The notes under the pieces were generated by a model. The model did no database searches. It was given only the letters and a program-made list of their open reading frames with translations, and was not told the DNA's origin. Shown one piece after another: positions 24,801 through 34,979 of a stretch of DNA of 64,000 bases (positions are counted from its first letter, which is position 1; each line of letters opens with the position of its first letter). The position numbers and the translations under genes are program-made. Origin of the DNA: Steinernema hermaphroditum (taxonomy: Eukaryota; Nematoda; Chromadorea; Rhabditida; Steinernematidae); NCBI GenBank assembly GCA_030435675.1, contig CM059624.1, forward strand, positions 7,402,769 to 7,466,768, written 5' to 3'.

Positions 24801-27800
24801 ATAGTGTACATTTGTATATCATCGTTAGACAGGCTTATACAGGTTCTCACAAGCATCCACCCCTGCCAAGCACACAATTCTTGGCAGTGTCTGTCTACGA
24901 GACAGACGTTTCAGTGGCAGAAATAAGTGTGAAGCGGTCGAAAGGCGACCGATTTCATACGGACCTGGTATAGGAAAATGGTTTGCAGCATTTGTTTGGC
25001 AGACACACATGTCTGTCTTGAGGATTCGATCGGGGTTTGAGGCACCCTATATCTGTCGCTAGAGTTATTTCAAAGCAAAGAGGAACTGTGATGTTACGTA
25101 GGAGTTTGCGGTGGTGCCTAAATTAATTTGACTTGTCTGGAATAACTCTGTCGTCACAAGACTGAACTTATCTTTTTTTTTGAACTCCGCCGTCAACCTA
25201 CACTACCTTTAGCTGGTCAAAAAGCAGTCTGTCTGCACCTGAGGGATCAACACACGGAGAACTCAAGTCCATCCAACTTGACCGACCGAGCTGACCTGTA
25301 GCTATAGAAGAAAGATGATCCATTTCAGAAGTGGACATGGCCATGAAAGGAGAACGATTCTGCAAAACCGCCACTCTCTGAGGTTTAAAGATTAGGAGTC
25401 ACGTTGGAAGAACAACACTTCTTTTTCTGTCCTGTTTGTCGACGGCAAAGTGAATTTCACCGAAAAGGTACAATTTCGGATAAAACTTTCTGGGAACGTT
25501 GTCTTAGAGTGCTTGTTTGCCACGCGATTCACCGATTCTCCCATGAAGTGAAAGGATTTATTGTTGCCCGTGGACAATACGACCTGGCTCCGGTGACTAT
25601 GGTAGCTACGAGTGCGGCGATGCAGCGTTTGTATTTGGAGTCTGTTCCTTCGAGAGAAAGAAAGAATCTTAGGGTCTTGATCAGTGGTCGCACGCCACCC
25701 AACAGGCTTGTTTTGGTCCGACGTCAGTCAGAAGAACTCTTTAGAGACCACTTCTCCGCAGGAAACTCTCATTCACACCACTCGAAGGGCTTCCGTCCAC
25801 GTGACTCACGGCGTCTCTTTGAAGAGCGTTTTGAGACCGTGTGCCGGATGTTTGCACAGTCAGGAGTCATTTTGTAAATGTCAAAAATCGACTTTGTGAC
25901 CAGAGCTCAAGGCGAACCACAGCTATGCAGGGATGCTCCTTGAAGTGAAGTATATTAGCCTCGAAATGAGGACAAGACGAGTCGACTTCTTCTGCTATGG
26001 ATGAGTGTTATTTTCAGAAGAAAAGGAATTTTCTATAAGTAGCAAGGCAACTATTTCCGCTGTCAGCGTTCTGCAAGTGATGCTCCAAAATAGTCTGTTT
26101 TCAACAAGCTTGCACAAGAACGAGTTTTGAAACCAGTCACTATAAAAAAGGTCATTGGAATGTCTCCAGCGACAAACAACAGTTTTTCATTAGATTCTGT
26201 ACAGCGACAGAGAAATAGTCGAAAGAGTCTAAGATGAGAGGATCGAAAGTTGTCTTGTGGTTCATCAAGATTGGCTCACGCTGAACGGATGAAGGCCAAT
26301 ATGTTGGCATTGCTATTGAGGAACGAGTTACGGACTTTTGAGCAAATTATATGTCTCCGCTCACGTTCTTTCACACCTAAGATGCATCTCAAAATGATAA
26401 TAATGTATTTTTGGCAACGAAAGTGGCACGCAAAGTTTGACATTGTAGGCCGGGAAGATTTGCCTACCCGTCCGAATTTTTCAGCGCCTAGACCACGTTA
26501 ACATAACACCAACATTTTAATAAAGCCTATCGCACTGGAGACTGTTTTTGATGTGTTATTTTGAGAACTTAGAAGCTGTGCGCTCAATCGCACAGAAGAA
26601 TTATCATTCAAAACTAGGTTCACTTCGAAAAATCTGGTTCGAGTTCCACGTAGGAAGCGCCCAGAAGCGATTGTTATATGAGATGTATATGAAGATAAAT
26701 TTGATACAACTGCGAAGGAACTGGCGAAATTTAAGAAAGAACGAAGGATTTATATGCGAAAGATCAGCTGCGTCTCAAGAAGAACTATTTCTATGTGATT
26801 CACCTTCAAATCAAAGTATCGCAGGAGCGTTGCGTAGTATAAACCGGGAATCTGTTTGCGTAGGCTATTGGCTAAACGTACTTGCATCAGCTTCTTCTCC
26901 TCGTACACTGTCAGAATTTTTGCGTCATCGAAGTTAGTTAGCCTCCACAAGAAAGCCAAACATCGAGAGAATACAAAAACGAAACAAATCTACAAAGTGG
27001 ACTTCTGTGGGTGTTCTGACCGAGGAGGAAACACTTGCAGACTAGAAGATTACCACCTACACGGGTCCGTGCAGACCTACATTCGCTGCACCTCTCGTCC
27101 GAGTCATCCACGACGTCCAGGCAAACGGATTAACTCATTACGCCCTCAGGCCGTGTCCCTAATTGTTTGTCCGCAAAAAACGCTCTTTTGTTTTCGAAAA
27201 GTGAGATTTTACGAAATCGCACGTGGACAATTAGAAGTGAACAATGCACATCGCTGGAAAACATTCCGACAAGGGAAAAGTCCGTCTGGATGATGTGAGT
27301 TGTTTGCGGTAATTGAGGGTGTATCGACTATAATGCCGGGTTCTGAAAATGATCTTGGTCTCAGACTATACGGCGAAGGCATTGTTTCGAATGGAATCAA
27401 TTGTTCAATCATCCGACATTGTTTGTGTGTTTAGGTTGGGACTCGGTTACTTATCTGGGGATCATCTCAAAACAAGGGAGATGTATCGAGTAGGAATCTG
27501 AAGAATGAGAATATTTTCGAAAGCAGGTCTTGGAACATGTGTGCTAGCATGATTCTTCACTACGGAGCTCCAATTGCATTGACACGACCTGATAGAGCAC
27601 ATATTTGCGGACCTGTTTAGCATGATTCGACTCGCTATGCGAACCTCTACCACACCTGATTCGTTCTCATGTCAGTGAAGAGGTCAAGATAACTTGCCTG
27701 CTTGGATAAGCTGGCACTGATCTCAAACTCATGTAGTTGACACATGTCCATGTCCTTCGCACAGTTCGACCTTCATCGGAAAGCAGAGGTGACTAGCAAT

Positions 27801-27825
27801 GATTTAGAATGTGTGCTGTAGCCTT

Positions 27826-27898
27826 ACAATGAAGACTAACAAGTGTTATATCCTCAAGTTAACAGCCTGTAGGGTGAATTACAATCATGGTCTATTGG
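27826..27898 (+). repeat. direct repeat, copy 1
   Basis: ACAATGAAGACTAACAAGTG, then CTCAAGTTAAC and, after a spacer, AATCATGGTCTATTGG. The same order of blocks recurs at 28506-28616, with about 40 extra bases inside the second copy. Probably a dispersed or locally duplicated repeat. Confidence 0.6.
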
Positions 27899-28505
27899 GC
27901 TCCGAACAAACACTGCGCCTTCCGATTTACAATACGGAAGGACGTAAGGGGCTGTACAAAAGCGAAAAAAGCGCCACAACAGAGCCGGTTTTTTGTGGAA
28001 AAATCACTGAATATGAAGGCAAGGCTGGAGACATGAACAGCTTTCCTAGTTTATGGAAGTATATATTTGATTTACTTTTCCGGTGTACTGTATGTATTTT
28101 GCTTCCCGTGCAAGGCAACGGTCTTGACGACCTGCCACGAAATAGAATTGAAGGACTTGTTGGTCACCTTGACGCACACGCTGCTCCATAAGTCAATCTT
28201 GCTTGTTTTTGCAACCGACGGAATGCAAGAAGATTGGTGAACTTTCGTTTACGATGAAGTTTTCGCTTAGTGCGGGGTATACGGTAGTTTTTGCCGGTTT
28301 CGCCGTTTTGAGGAAGTGTCTTGTGAATTATGGTGAGATTTTGACTGCACTAGCATGTCATTTGGAAAGAGATTTGGAACGACTTTGTGGTTTGCTTCTC
28401 GACGCTTACCTTGCCGGCATTTCCATGTGCTTATTCAGCGTTTGACCTTCCTTTGGGAGTGGGTGAGGAACGCAGCTATATTGAATCTTATTTGGCTTCG
28501 ATGAT

Positions 28506-28616
28506 ACAATGAGGGCTAACAAGTGTGACTAACGCCCTCAAGTTAACCACCACCTTCAGGCGTCTGTTTTAGATGTTTAAAATAGAATACGGTGAATGGC
28601 AATCATGGTCTATTGG
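28506..28616 (+). repeat. direct repeat, copy 2
   Basis: ACAATGAGGGCTAACAAGTG, CTCAAGTTAAC and GGCAATCATGGTCTATTGG appear in the same order as in the copy at 27826-27898, about 680 bp upstream. An insertion containing CACCACCTTCAGG separates the blocks. Confidence 0.6.
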
Positions 28617-29636
28617 CCTTATCCACCTTCACCCGACATTATCAACATGGTGTACAGAAGTGGGGAGCGATGTGTGTGGGGAGACTGAGCTTAGGGGCGG
28701 CAACATTACAGTGGTGACAGTGGCGACCCTGCAGTTAGATGGACCAATTTCGAAGTTTAAAGGAAAGCGCTAGAATCGGTGCTGGCACCTCGTCATGGGC
28801 ACCTTTATCGTCGTCCTCGCCGAGGTCTTCTCCGGGCTCAACCTCGTTCTCGTGAGGAGATTGGCTGTGATGAGTCAATATCCAACGAGTCCACCGTCGT
28901 TGTCAACCGTTCTGGAGCTGGAAGCGGTAGCGCTGTGGTCGTTGGTTCTGTTGGTTTGCTGCATTGAAGATTCGTGTTACGCCTGGATCGTTTAAACGTA
29001 TAGGAGAACACTTATTATGCCGCGATAACCGATATGCCGTGACTTTGTAAACCACGATGGCAACAATACGCAGCCACTTAAATTGCAAAGTTTCAGTTTC
29101 TACAGAGGAGAACATGACTGAAACCCAAGACTACAGTACCGAATGGTAAAATGACAAAGTGCGTTGAATGTTGGCCTTTCTATTTCGCGTAAGCATAGTG
29201 ATGACCGATTTCCACTTGCGAATTCTTAGCTCAAGATGATTAACGACGCCTCTTGAAGTTTAAGCTGCATTAGGAGAAATCCTGTAGGAATGTTTTGGTT
29301 CATTTTTTGCGACCCTAGTCCAATTGTTTAACCGAGAAGTACCCTCGAGAAATACAGACCTATTTTGGATGTCCTAGGAACAATCGGGATGATTACGAGA
29401 CAATGGATCCCTTCATCTGTGTCTGCCAAACCGATCACTTTTGTTATCCTCTCAGAAGCAATGATGTGAGATGCAAAAGAACGAAAAATACATACTGATC
29501 ATATGGTTCTAGACAACCAATGTTCCTTGAACTATTAGCTTGAAGTACAGGCTCCTGACTATTGACTAGTAGCGGATCCCAGTGTGCGACACTTCTGCCG
29601 GAGGTGTCCATAAGTTTGCACTGAAAACACAATCCA

Positions 29637-30205
29637 CTCACAAGGGACTGTTCCCAAGTGATACGCGCAGATCGAGCTGATATTTGGCACAGCTGCATTT
29701 GGGGTGTATTTGAGAAGTTAAGCACACATAAACTCGCCTGCCCAAAATGAAAGTATCCACCCTAAACAGGACCCCGAAGTTGCCAAAATTCACAACACTC
29801 GATACCAGTAGATTTGAATTGCAATTTCACTTTTATGGTGAAGCTGTTTTTCAATCTTTCGCGGTCCCCTCTCTTTTGCTAATCAACTCAGGATATCAAA
29901 CCAAAAAAGAATGGGTGGGATGGGTGTCGAAGACTGATGTGTCAGAAAACTACCCCTCGACTATACGAGCACAACGCGCTATTGCAATTCAAATCTACTA
30001 GTATTGAAAAATCTACTAGTACTAGTACTACTAGCAAATCTACTAGTAGTGTCGTTAATTTTGGCAACTTTGGGACCCTGTTTAGGGTGGATACTCATTT
30101 TGGACAGATAAGTTTATATGTGCTTGATTTCCCAGATGTACCCCTGCAGCTGTGCCAAATATCAGCTCGATCTGCGTGTATCACTTGGGAACAGTCCCTT
30201 GTCAG
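29637..30205. mobile_element. foldback element with about 200-bp inverted arms (CTSACAAGGGA ends)
   Basis: The left arm from CTCACAAGGGACTGTTCCCA (29637) matches, inverted, the right arm ending at 30205 (reverse complement CTGACAAGGGACTGTTCCCA). Shared blocks include GATCGAGCTGATATTTGGCA, AGTATCCACCCTAAACAG, AGTTGCCAAAATT and AGATTTGAATTGCAAT. The right arm also has an expanded CTAGTA/AAATCTACTAGT simple repeat (about 29990-30050). No transposase is visible and no target duplication is clear. The outer bases CTSACAAGGGA recur at both ends of the larger inverted repeat at 32543-34856, so the two are probably related. Confidence 0.85.
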
Positions 30206-31690
30206 GGCTGTACGTACAAGTCGGCTACAACTCCCTCGCCAGGAAGTGCTCCATTAGGCGGATTCACACAGTCATATGCGGAAGCAGAAGATTTCCCACC
30301 CTGGCATTTATAAATGTTATTCGCCCGGAACTACCTTCTTTCCGAAGGCAAAACAAATACCGAATCGGATTAAAACGGCCTCTGGCACTCATCCCGAAAC
30401 TCTTTTGTGACGAGGGGGTTCACAACTTCGTTTCGTTAACGTCGTTGTCGAAATCTTATTAGCCAACAAAGGTGATCTCGACGTAACTAATCGCTTTATG
30501 TGAGCAAAACAACCTTCTGTTGACGGCGGACTTTACAGATTATATCCGCAGCGGAAATGTCATGGGAGAAGCAACTTCCTTCCTTGTGCATTGTGGCGCC
30601 AAATGCTACAGCGCCTAAAAATAAAGTTTTCGAAAAACAAATAAGATTTCGAGATTACGCACAGGGTCCACTATTCTAAAGAAAAACGGGGGCCCATCTG
30701 TGGCCGTATGCATAAAAGTGGCAAGCGCTTCCCGAGAGGTTCCCAAAGTGAAATTTGACGATCGAGGACGAACCCTCGAACTGTTGAAACGCTTAAAGGG
30801 AAACGCCCGATCATGCATTAAAAACTGGTTAAAAACTTCTGAAAATTTGTGAAACTTCTGAAACGCTTAAATGCCGCAAGCGCTCATCCGTGCTTTGAGA
30901 TGAGATGAGGAATTAAACGTTTTCTGTTTTTTTTTTGGCTGAATGAGCTTCCAGAAGAACAGGTCGCAGTCTTCGTTATACTTGAACGAAACTCCAGGAG
31001 AAGGAAAGCCCTTTGTGTGGTAGCTACACGTTTTCTACTGATCTAAAGGGTAACTCATACAGGTCACCCACGACAAAAATTGTAACGCCGCTTTCTGGAG
31101 CCTTAGAGCTCCAAGTTGACATTTGAAGCTGCGATTTTCTATGGCCTTCCATCAGATTTTCTATTGGGTGGGAGCAGAACGATTTGACGCGAGCACGATT
31201 TGACGTGGAGACTAGTGTCACCAATTTTCGACCTCTTTTTCGCATTTTTGTTTGATTATCGAGCTGTTTCTGCGGGATTTCCAGTATAGCTAACAAGTTC
31301 ACAGCCTACAAACTTAGGCTGCGGGCGAGCGAAGCGAGCTCTGTATTCATTTTTGGCGGTGTGCGGACAACAGCGCGAAAAAAAGAGCGCGAAACGAAGA
31401 GCGGGAAGGGAGAAAAGAGTGAAACGAAGAGCGCGAGAGCGCTGGCTTCGGCAAACCCCGGCTTGGCTTAGGCTCCGGCTTAGAACTATGCCTAGATAGT
31501 TGAGGTTACAGGCGAGCCCCGTATTCATTTCTTTTTTGTTTGACCTAACACCCAGGCTTGGAATAAAGATAGGCAGGCCACAGCGATCACGATAATGAGA
31601 AAATGCACATGCACTTTTTACGAGAAGATATATCTCCTCAAACGCGGCGGTCTTTTTCAATTCGCACTCTTCGTTTCGCGCTGTTGTCAT
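30206..31690. other. repeat-rich spacer; start of a direct repeat
   Basis: No gene recognised. The segment 30972-31012 (CGTTATACTTGAACGAAACT, then CCAGGAGAAGGAAAGC) recurs at 31693-31733 in the same orientation with two or three mismatches. The palindromic string GCGAGCGAAGCGAGC lies near 31324. Confidence 0.55.
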
Positions 31691-31692
31691 GT

Positions 31693-31733
31693 GATCGTTA
31701 TACTGGAACGAAACTCCAGGAGAAGGAAAGCGC
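31693..31733 (+). repeat. second copy of the 41-bp direct repeat
   Basis: CGTTATACTGGAACGAAACT followed by CCAGGAGAAGGAAAGC matches 30972-31012 almost exactly. It lies at the left shoulder of the inverted repeat at 31874-32232, so the direct copies may be arms of a larger decayed element. Confidence 0.65.
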
Positions 31734-31873
31734 TTTTCGCTAGTTTTAGGACCTAGGGCTCGGAGTAAAGCGGGACGGGGGGGGGAGGGTAAACTCATAG
31801 TGAATTTTCCTCCTCTACAAGATGGCGTGAAAAAAAATGCGATCGTCATTACAGGTGTGGGGTAAAACATTGA

Positions 31874-32232
31874 AGAGGTCCCGCAACGATCTCCCTGAAC
31901 GGCAGGAAAATACGGCAGATTTGTAAAAAATGGCCAGTTTACCCCGTTTTTCTCGGCCGGGGGGAGTAAAGGGGGTCTAATCGATAGAGCTCGCCTAGCT
32001 CTATACAGCAGTGCATCGAAATTATCATGTTTCATTACTGTTTTTGGCCTAAGAGGCTGGCTCTTGGGGAAAAGTCGTCATTTTGCTTTTTTTTTTTGCA
32101 ATATGATGGTTTATCAAATCACGTACTATCGATTAGACCCCTTTATCCCTACCCCAGCCGAGAAAAAAGGGGTAAACTGGCCATTCTGGCCAGTATCTTA
32201 AACTCACTCAGGGACATCGCTGCGGGACCATC
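31874..32232. repeat. inverted repeat with about 110-bp arms
   Basis: The left arm (31874-31986: AGGTCCCGC ... GGCCAGTTTACCCC ... GGTCTAATCGATAG) pairs with the right arm (32126-32232) in reverse orientation, with a 140-bp spacer. Weaker symmetry extends outward to about 31810 and 32320 (CCTCTACAAGATGGCGTG against CCTCTAACAGATGGTGTG). A 259-residue minus-strand open frame crosses the left arm and has no recognisable domain. Probably another decayed foldback element. Confidence 0.8.
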
Positions 32233-32936
32233 GTGACTTGTGATAAAGATGGCCCATTTAGGCCAGAATGAGCAATGTGCTTAGGCTGTTTTTACACACC
32301 ATCTGTTAGAGGAAGGGATGACCTACAAAAAAACCATGAGTGCTCTTTAACTCCGCTTCCACGCGACCGTCGCGGTACATTGCGAATTCAGGGATTTCGT
32401 TGCGGGTCACAATCCGCCCACCCCTTGCCCACCCCTGATTCTCTCACTGGAGTGGCATCCTAAACCATGAATCGACTAATCTCGTAACGACTACATCGGA
32501 TTCTCGAACGCCCATGCTTACGTGGATCCCATTCCAGTGGAACTGACAAGGGAAGTGTCAAACATGGCCCCAGCCGATTTGGCTGAAACTTTGCAAGCAA
32601 GTAGGTCTTGCCGAGAGTAGTAACCGTGCAAAAATTCACCGGCCTATACCGGGTAGATTTCGAGAAAAATGCACTTTAAAATAGCTATGAGGGTTATATT
32701 GTTCAGATACAGGTGCGCTCATAGCGTATGGGTGGACGAGGGGTAACACTGCAGAGCACCGTTCTTCGGTTCCGGGTTCGAATCGCAACACAAACATCAA
32801 GACATGGTGTCCTAAGTACTTTCTCAAAATATTAGCGGCTGTCGATTACACTGGGACTAAAACTGACCTCAAGACGATCATGATCAACTTTACGCAAAAA
32901 CGTATAATAGCACGACAAATCCGATGCGTCGTCCGT

Positions 32937-33015
32937 GTCTCAATAGTTCAATGGTAAGCGTCTTGCTTGACAGGCGGTATACTCGGGTTCGATTCCCATC
33001 AGCGATCGTAATTTT
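32937..33015 (+). other. tRNA-like module with A box, B box and T-run
   Basis: TAGTTCAATGG (32944) fits the A box, GGTTCGATTCC (32986) is a perfect B box, spaced as in a tRNA, and a T-run follows at about 33012. A five-base anticodon-type stem (CGTCT/AGGCG) is possible but would leave an eight-base loop. The acceptor stem does not pair. I read it as a tRNA-derived pol III promoter or tRNA pseudogene in the spacer of the inverted repeat, not a working tRNA. Confidence 0.5.
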
Positions 33016-33464
33016 TCATTCATTTTATAATTTGTGTCAAACTGCTTTTTACTGCATTTCGCCACAAAAAAAATGAGAAAATCACTAATCAATTTTTTCG
33101 CATCCATATTTCATGTCTTTATGCCTACTATAAGAATCATCTTAAGGTCAGTTTTAGCCACCATATTAATGACATTCGCTAATATTTTGAGAAAGTGATC
33201 AGGACACCCACTGCATCAAGATATATCATGCCTTAATGTTTGACCGCTTTCTGTAGCACTATGGATTTCAGCGTTGCGATTTGGTCATCTGTCATCTTCG
33301 CATTTCAATAATAACGCATTTTCGAATCGGGAGAACTGTACAAACGTGAAACTTACACCCAGAAAAACAAGGAAAGCAAAAATAAAAAGAACTGCTTTCG
33401 CTGGGATTCGAACCCGGAACCAAAATGTGCGGGTCTGAAGTGTTACCCCTCACCCATCCGTAGG

Positions 33465-34687
33465 CTCCGGATCAGAGCCGTGCAGTCTCGGTCTCGGTCT
33501 CGTCTCGGTCTCGGAATTCTCGATCTTTTTTCAGTCTCGGTCTCGGTAGTCTCGGTCTCGGAAAAGTGCCGAGACTCTCGGCGAGACTTTGGTGTTTGGT
33601 CCCACATGGAATACGTGATTCAATTTGAGGAAAGGTGCTCAATGTCCCACCTACCATACACCAAATCAATAAGATCAGAGAATTCATTGTGAGACCAAAA
33701 TTGGAAATTGCAGCAGGTCTGTTATTATACCTTGCAAAAGATTTCTGCTCGTGGAATTGAATGGTCTGAGTTAAACTGGCATATGACCTCGGTCTAAAGA
33801 GGTGCCTAGTTAAGAAAACCTAATAACCTAACCGAATAACTTTCTATATGTTTCCTACTGTTTCCGTGATTTCGGACGAGTCGTACCGTAACTGTCTGTG
33901 CCTCTTTTAATATCGCACTTTTTAATCCGGAGTAGTTACCGGAGTTGTTCAATATGAGACGGTGCAAAGTTCTGTTATTTGTCACTGAAGCGGTCTCAAG
34001 TAAGAGACAGAAGACTCTCGGTGATTCTCCGAAGGCTTTGTGAATAGCATTCTGAGCGATTCAAATTCCTAGTCTATACTCCTATAATCGAGCATCGCCA
34101 TAACAGGTTCGGCCCTAAGGACATGCACTTATGGGCATGTATGTGAATATAAAAACTCTGTATCACGTGGAAACTTTAATCATTTTATGTAGAAATGCGT
34201 TAATTTATATAACGAATGTTGCAAAAGATGGCCACAGAAAAGTTACCTTTCACTTACATATCATATCTGCCGAGGTTTTCACGACAAGAAGTGTTAGAAA
34301 TTGACGAATGCCTACAACACATAGTAAAAAAGTAGTCAGAAAATGTAAACGAGCTGCCAAGTGGAACAAACTTCTCCGTGCTCATAATGGTTTCCTTGAT
34401 GTTTCTGACCAGCCCAGCGACATCTGCGGAAAGTGAGCGTTTGTTTTTCATGGCTACACACACTGACTGATTTCAGAAAGTCAATGAGCGTTGATAGTTT
34501 GCAAAAGCTGTGGTTCTTGAAGTATAGTGTGCCCCTGGAGGGATTTTAAAAGTAAAATAAATTTAAGTCTCGGAAGTCTCGGTCTCGTCTCGGTCTCGGT
34601 CTCGGCGAGACTTTTAATTTGGTCTCGGTCTCGGTAGTCTCGGTCTCGGTTTTTCAAAGTCTCGGTTTGCACAGCTCTGCTCCGGAT
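33465..34687. mobile_element. hAT transposon remnant (33473-34679) with 8-bp target duplication
   Basis: CTCCGGAT occurs at 33465-33472 and again at 34680-34687, directly outside terminal repeats CAGAGCCGTGCA and (reverse complement) CAGAGCTGTGCA. An 8-bp duplication with CAG-starting ends is diagnostic of hAT. Both subterminal regions are packed with CTCGGT/GTCTCGG units, like the short subterminal repeats that bind hAT transposases. Removing the element and one duplication restores the alignment of the two arms of the surrounding inverted repeat. At 1,207 bp it is deleted. Confidence 0.93.
34377..34460 (+). pseudogene. hAT transposase C-terminal dimerisation fragment
   Basis: The plus strand reads LIMVSLMFLTSPATSAESER, then LFFMAT. 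PATSAxSERLF is the hallmark of the hAT family C-terminal dimerisation domain (usual form P-x-S-S-A-x-S-E-R-x-F-S). The frame upstream has stops, so only this fragment remains. Its position near one end of the element is normal for hAT. Confidence 0.75.
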
Positions 34688-34979
34688 GCGCGTATATCGG
34701 AGACACCCAATAGCAAACTTTTAAGTGCATTTTTCTCGAAATCTACCCGGTATGGGCCGCTGATTTTTTGCGCGGATACTACTCTTGGGAAGACCTACTA
34801 GTATACAAAGTTTCAGCCAAATCGGCGGGGGCCATGTTCGACACTTCCCTTGTGAGGCACCTACATAGTTGCAAGATGAAATGAAGCAGCCGAAGAACCT
34901 GGGCCTTTCCCCACATCGCAAGTATAACAAATGCTGCAATGAACAGAGACTAACCAATGAATTTAGATGGATATATAGG

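Larger units (their letters stand above)
18855..29636. other. 10.8-kb stretch with no recognisable gene
   Basis: The longest open frames (183 aa at 22296-22847 minus, 157 aa at 25404-25877 plus) match nothing I know, are not flanked by convincing splice sites and overlap frames on the other strand. Seen here: a direct duplication (27826-27898 and 28506-28616) and several short hairpins, for example GTCTGTCT/AGACAGAC near 24895. This may be a gene desert of decayed repeats, or may hold large introns or fast-evolving genes I cannot recognise. Confidence 0.5.
32543..34856. mobile_element. large inverted-repeat element, right arm interrupted by a hAT insertion
   Basis: The left arm 32543-32885 matches the right arm in inverted orientation. 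The right arm is split: 33133-33464 and 34688-34856 flank the hAT copy. Shared blocks are CTSACAAGGGAAGTGTC, ATACCGGGTAGATTTCGAG, GGTTCCGGGTTCGAATC and ACTTTCTCAAAATATTAGCG. The left arm lacks about 140 bp present in the right. Each arm has a perfect pol III B box (GGTTCGAATC), and the 250-bp spacer has a third tRNA-like module. No transposase is seen and no target duplication is clear. The ends resemble those of the foldback at 29637-30205. Confidence 0.85.

Noticed and set aside
25404..25877. 157-codon plus-strand frame starting with a CPVC pair
   Set aside because: Only one Cys pair of a zinc-finger type, no second pair, no splice support and no family resemblance.
28700..28740. LTR-retrotransposon primer-binding-like sequence (GTGGTGACAGTGGCGACC)
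   Set aside because: Looks like the start of some retroelements, but no LTR pair, gag or pol was found around it.
31256..32035. 259-codon minus-strand frame
   Set aside because: Crosses an inverted-repeat arm and direct repeats; no transposase or other motif, so probably a by-product of repeat composition.
32937..33015. functional tRNA gene
   Set aside because: A and B boxes are good but the acceptor stem does not pair and the anticodon loop would be eight bases; kept only as a tRNA-like module.
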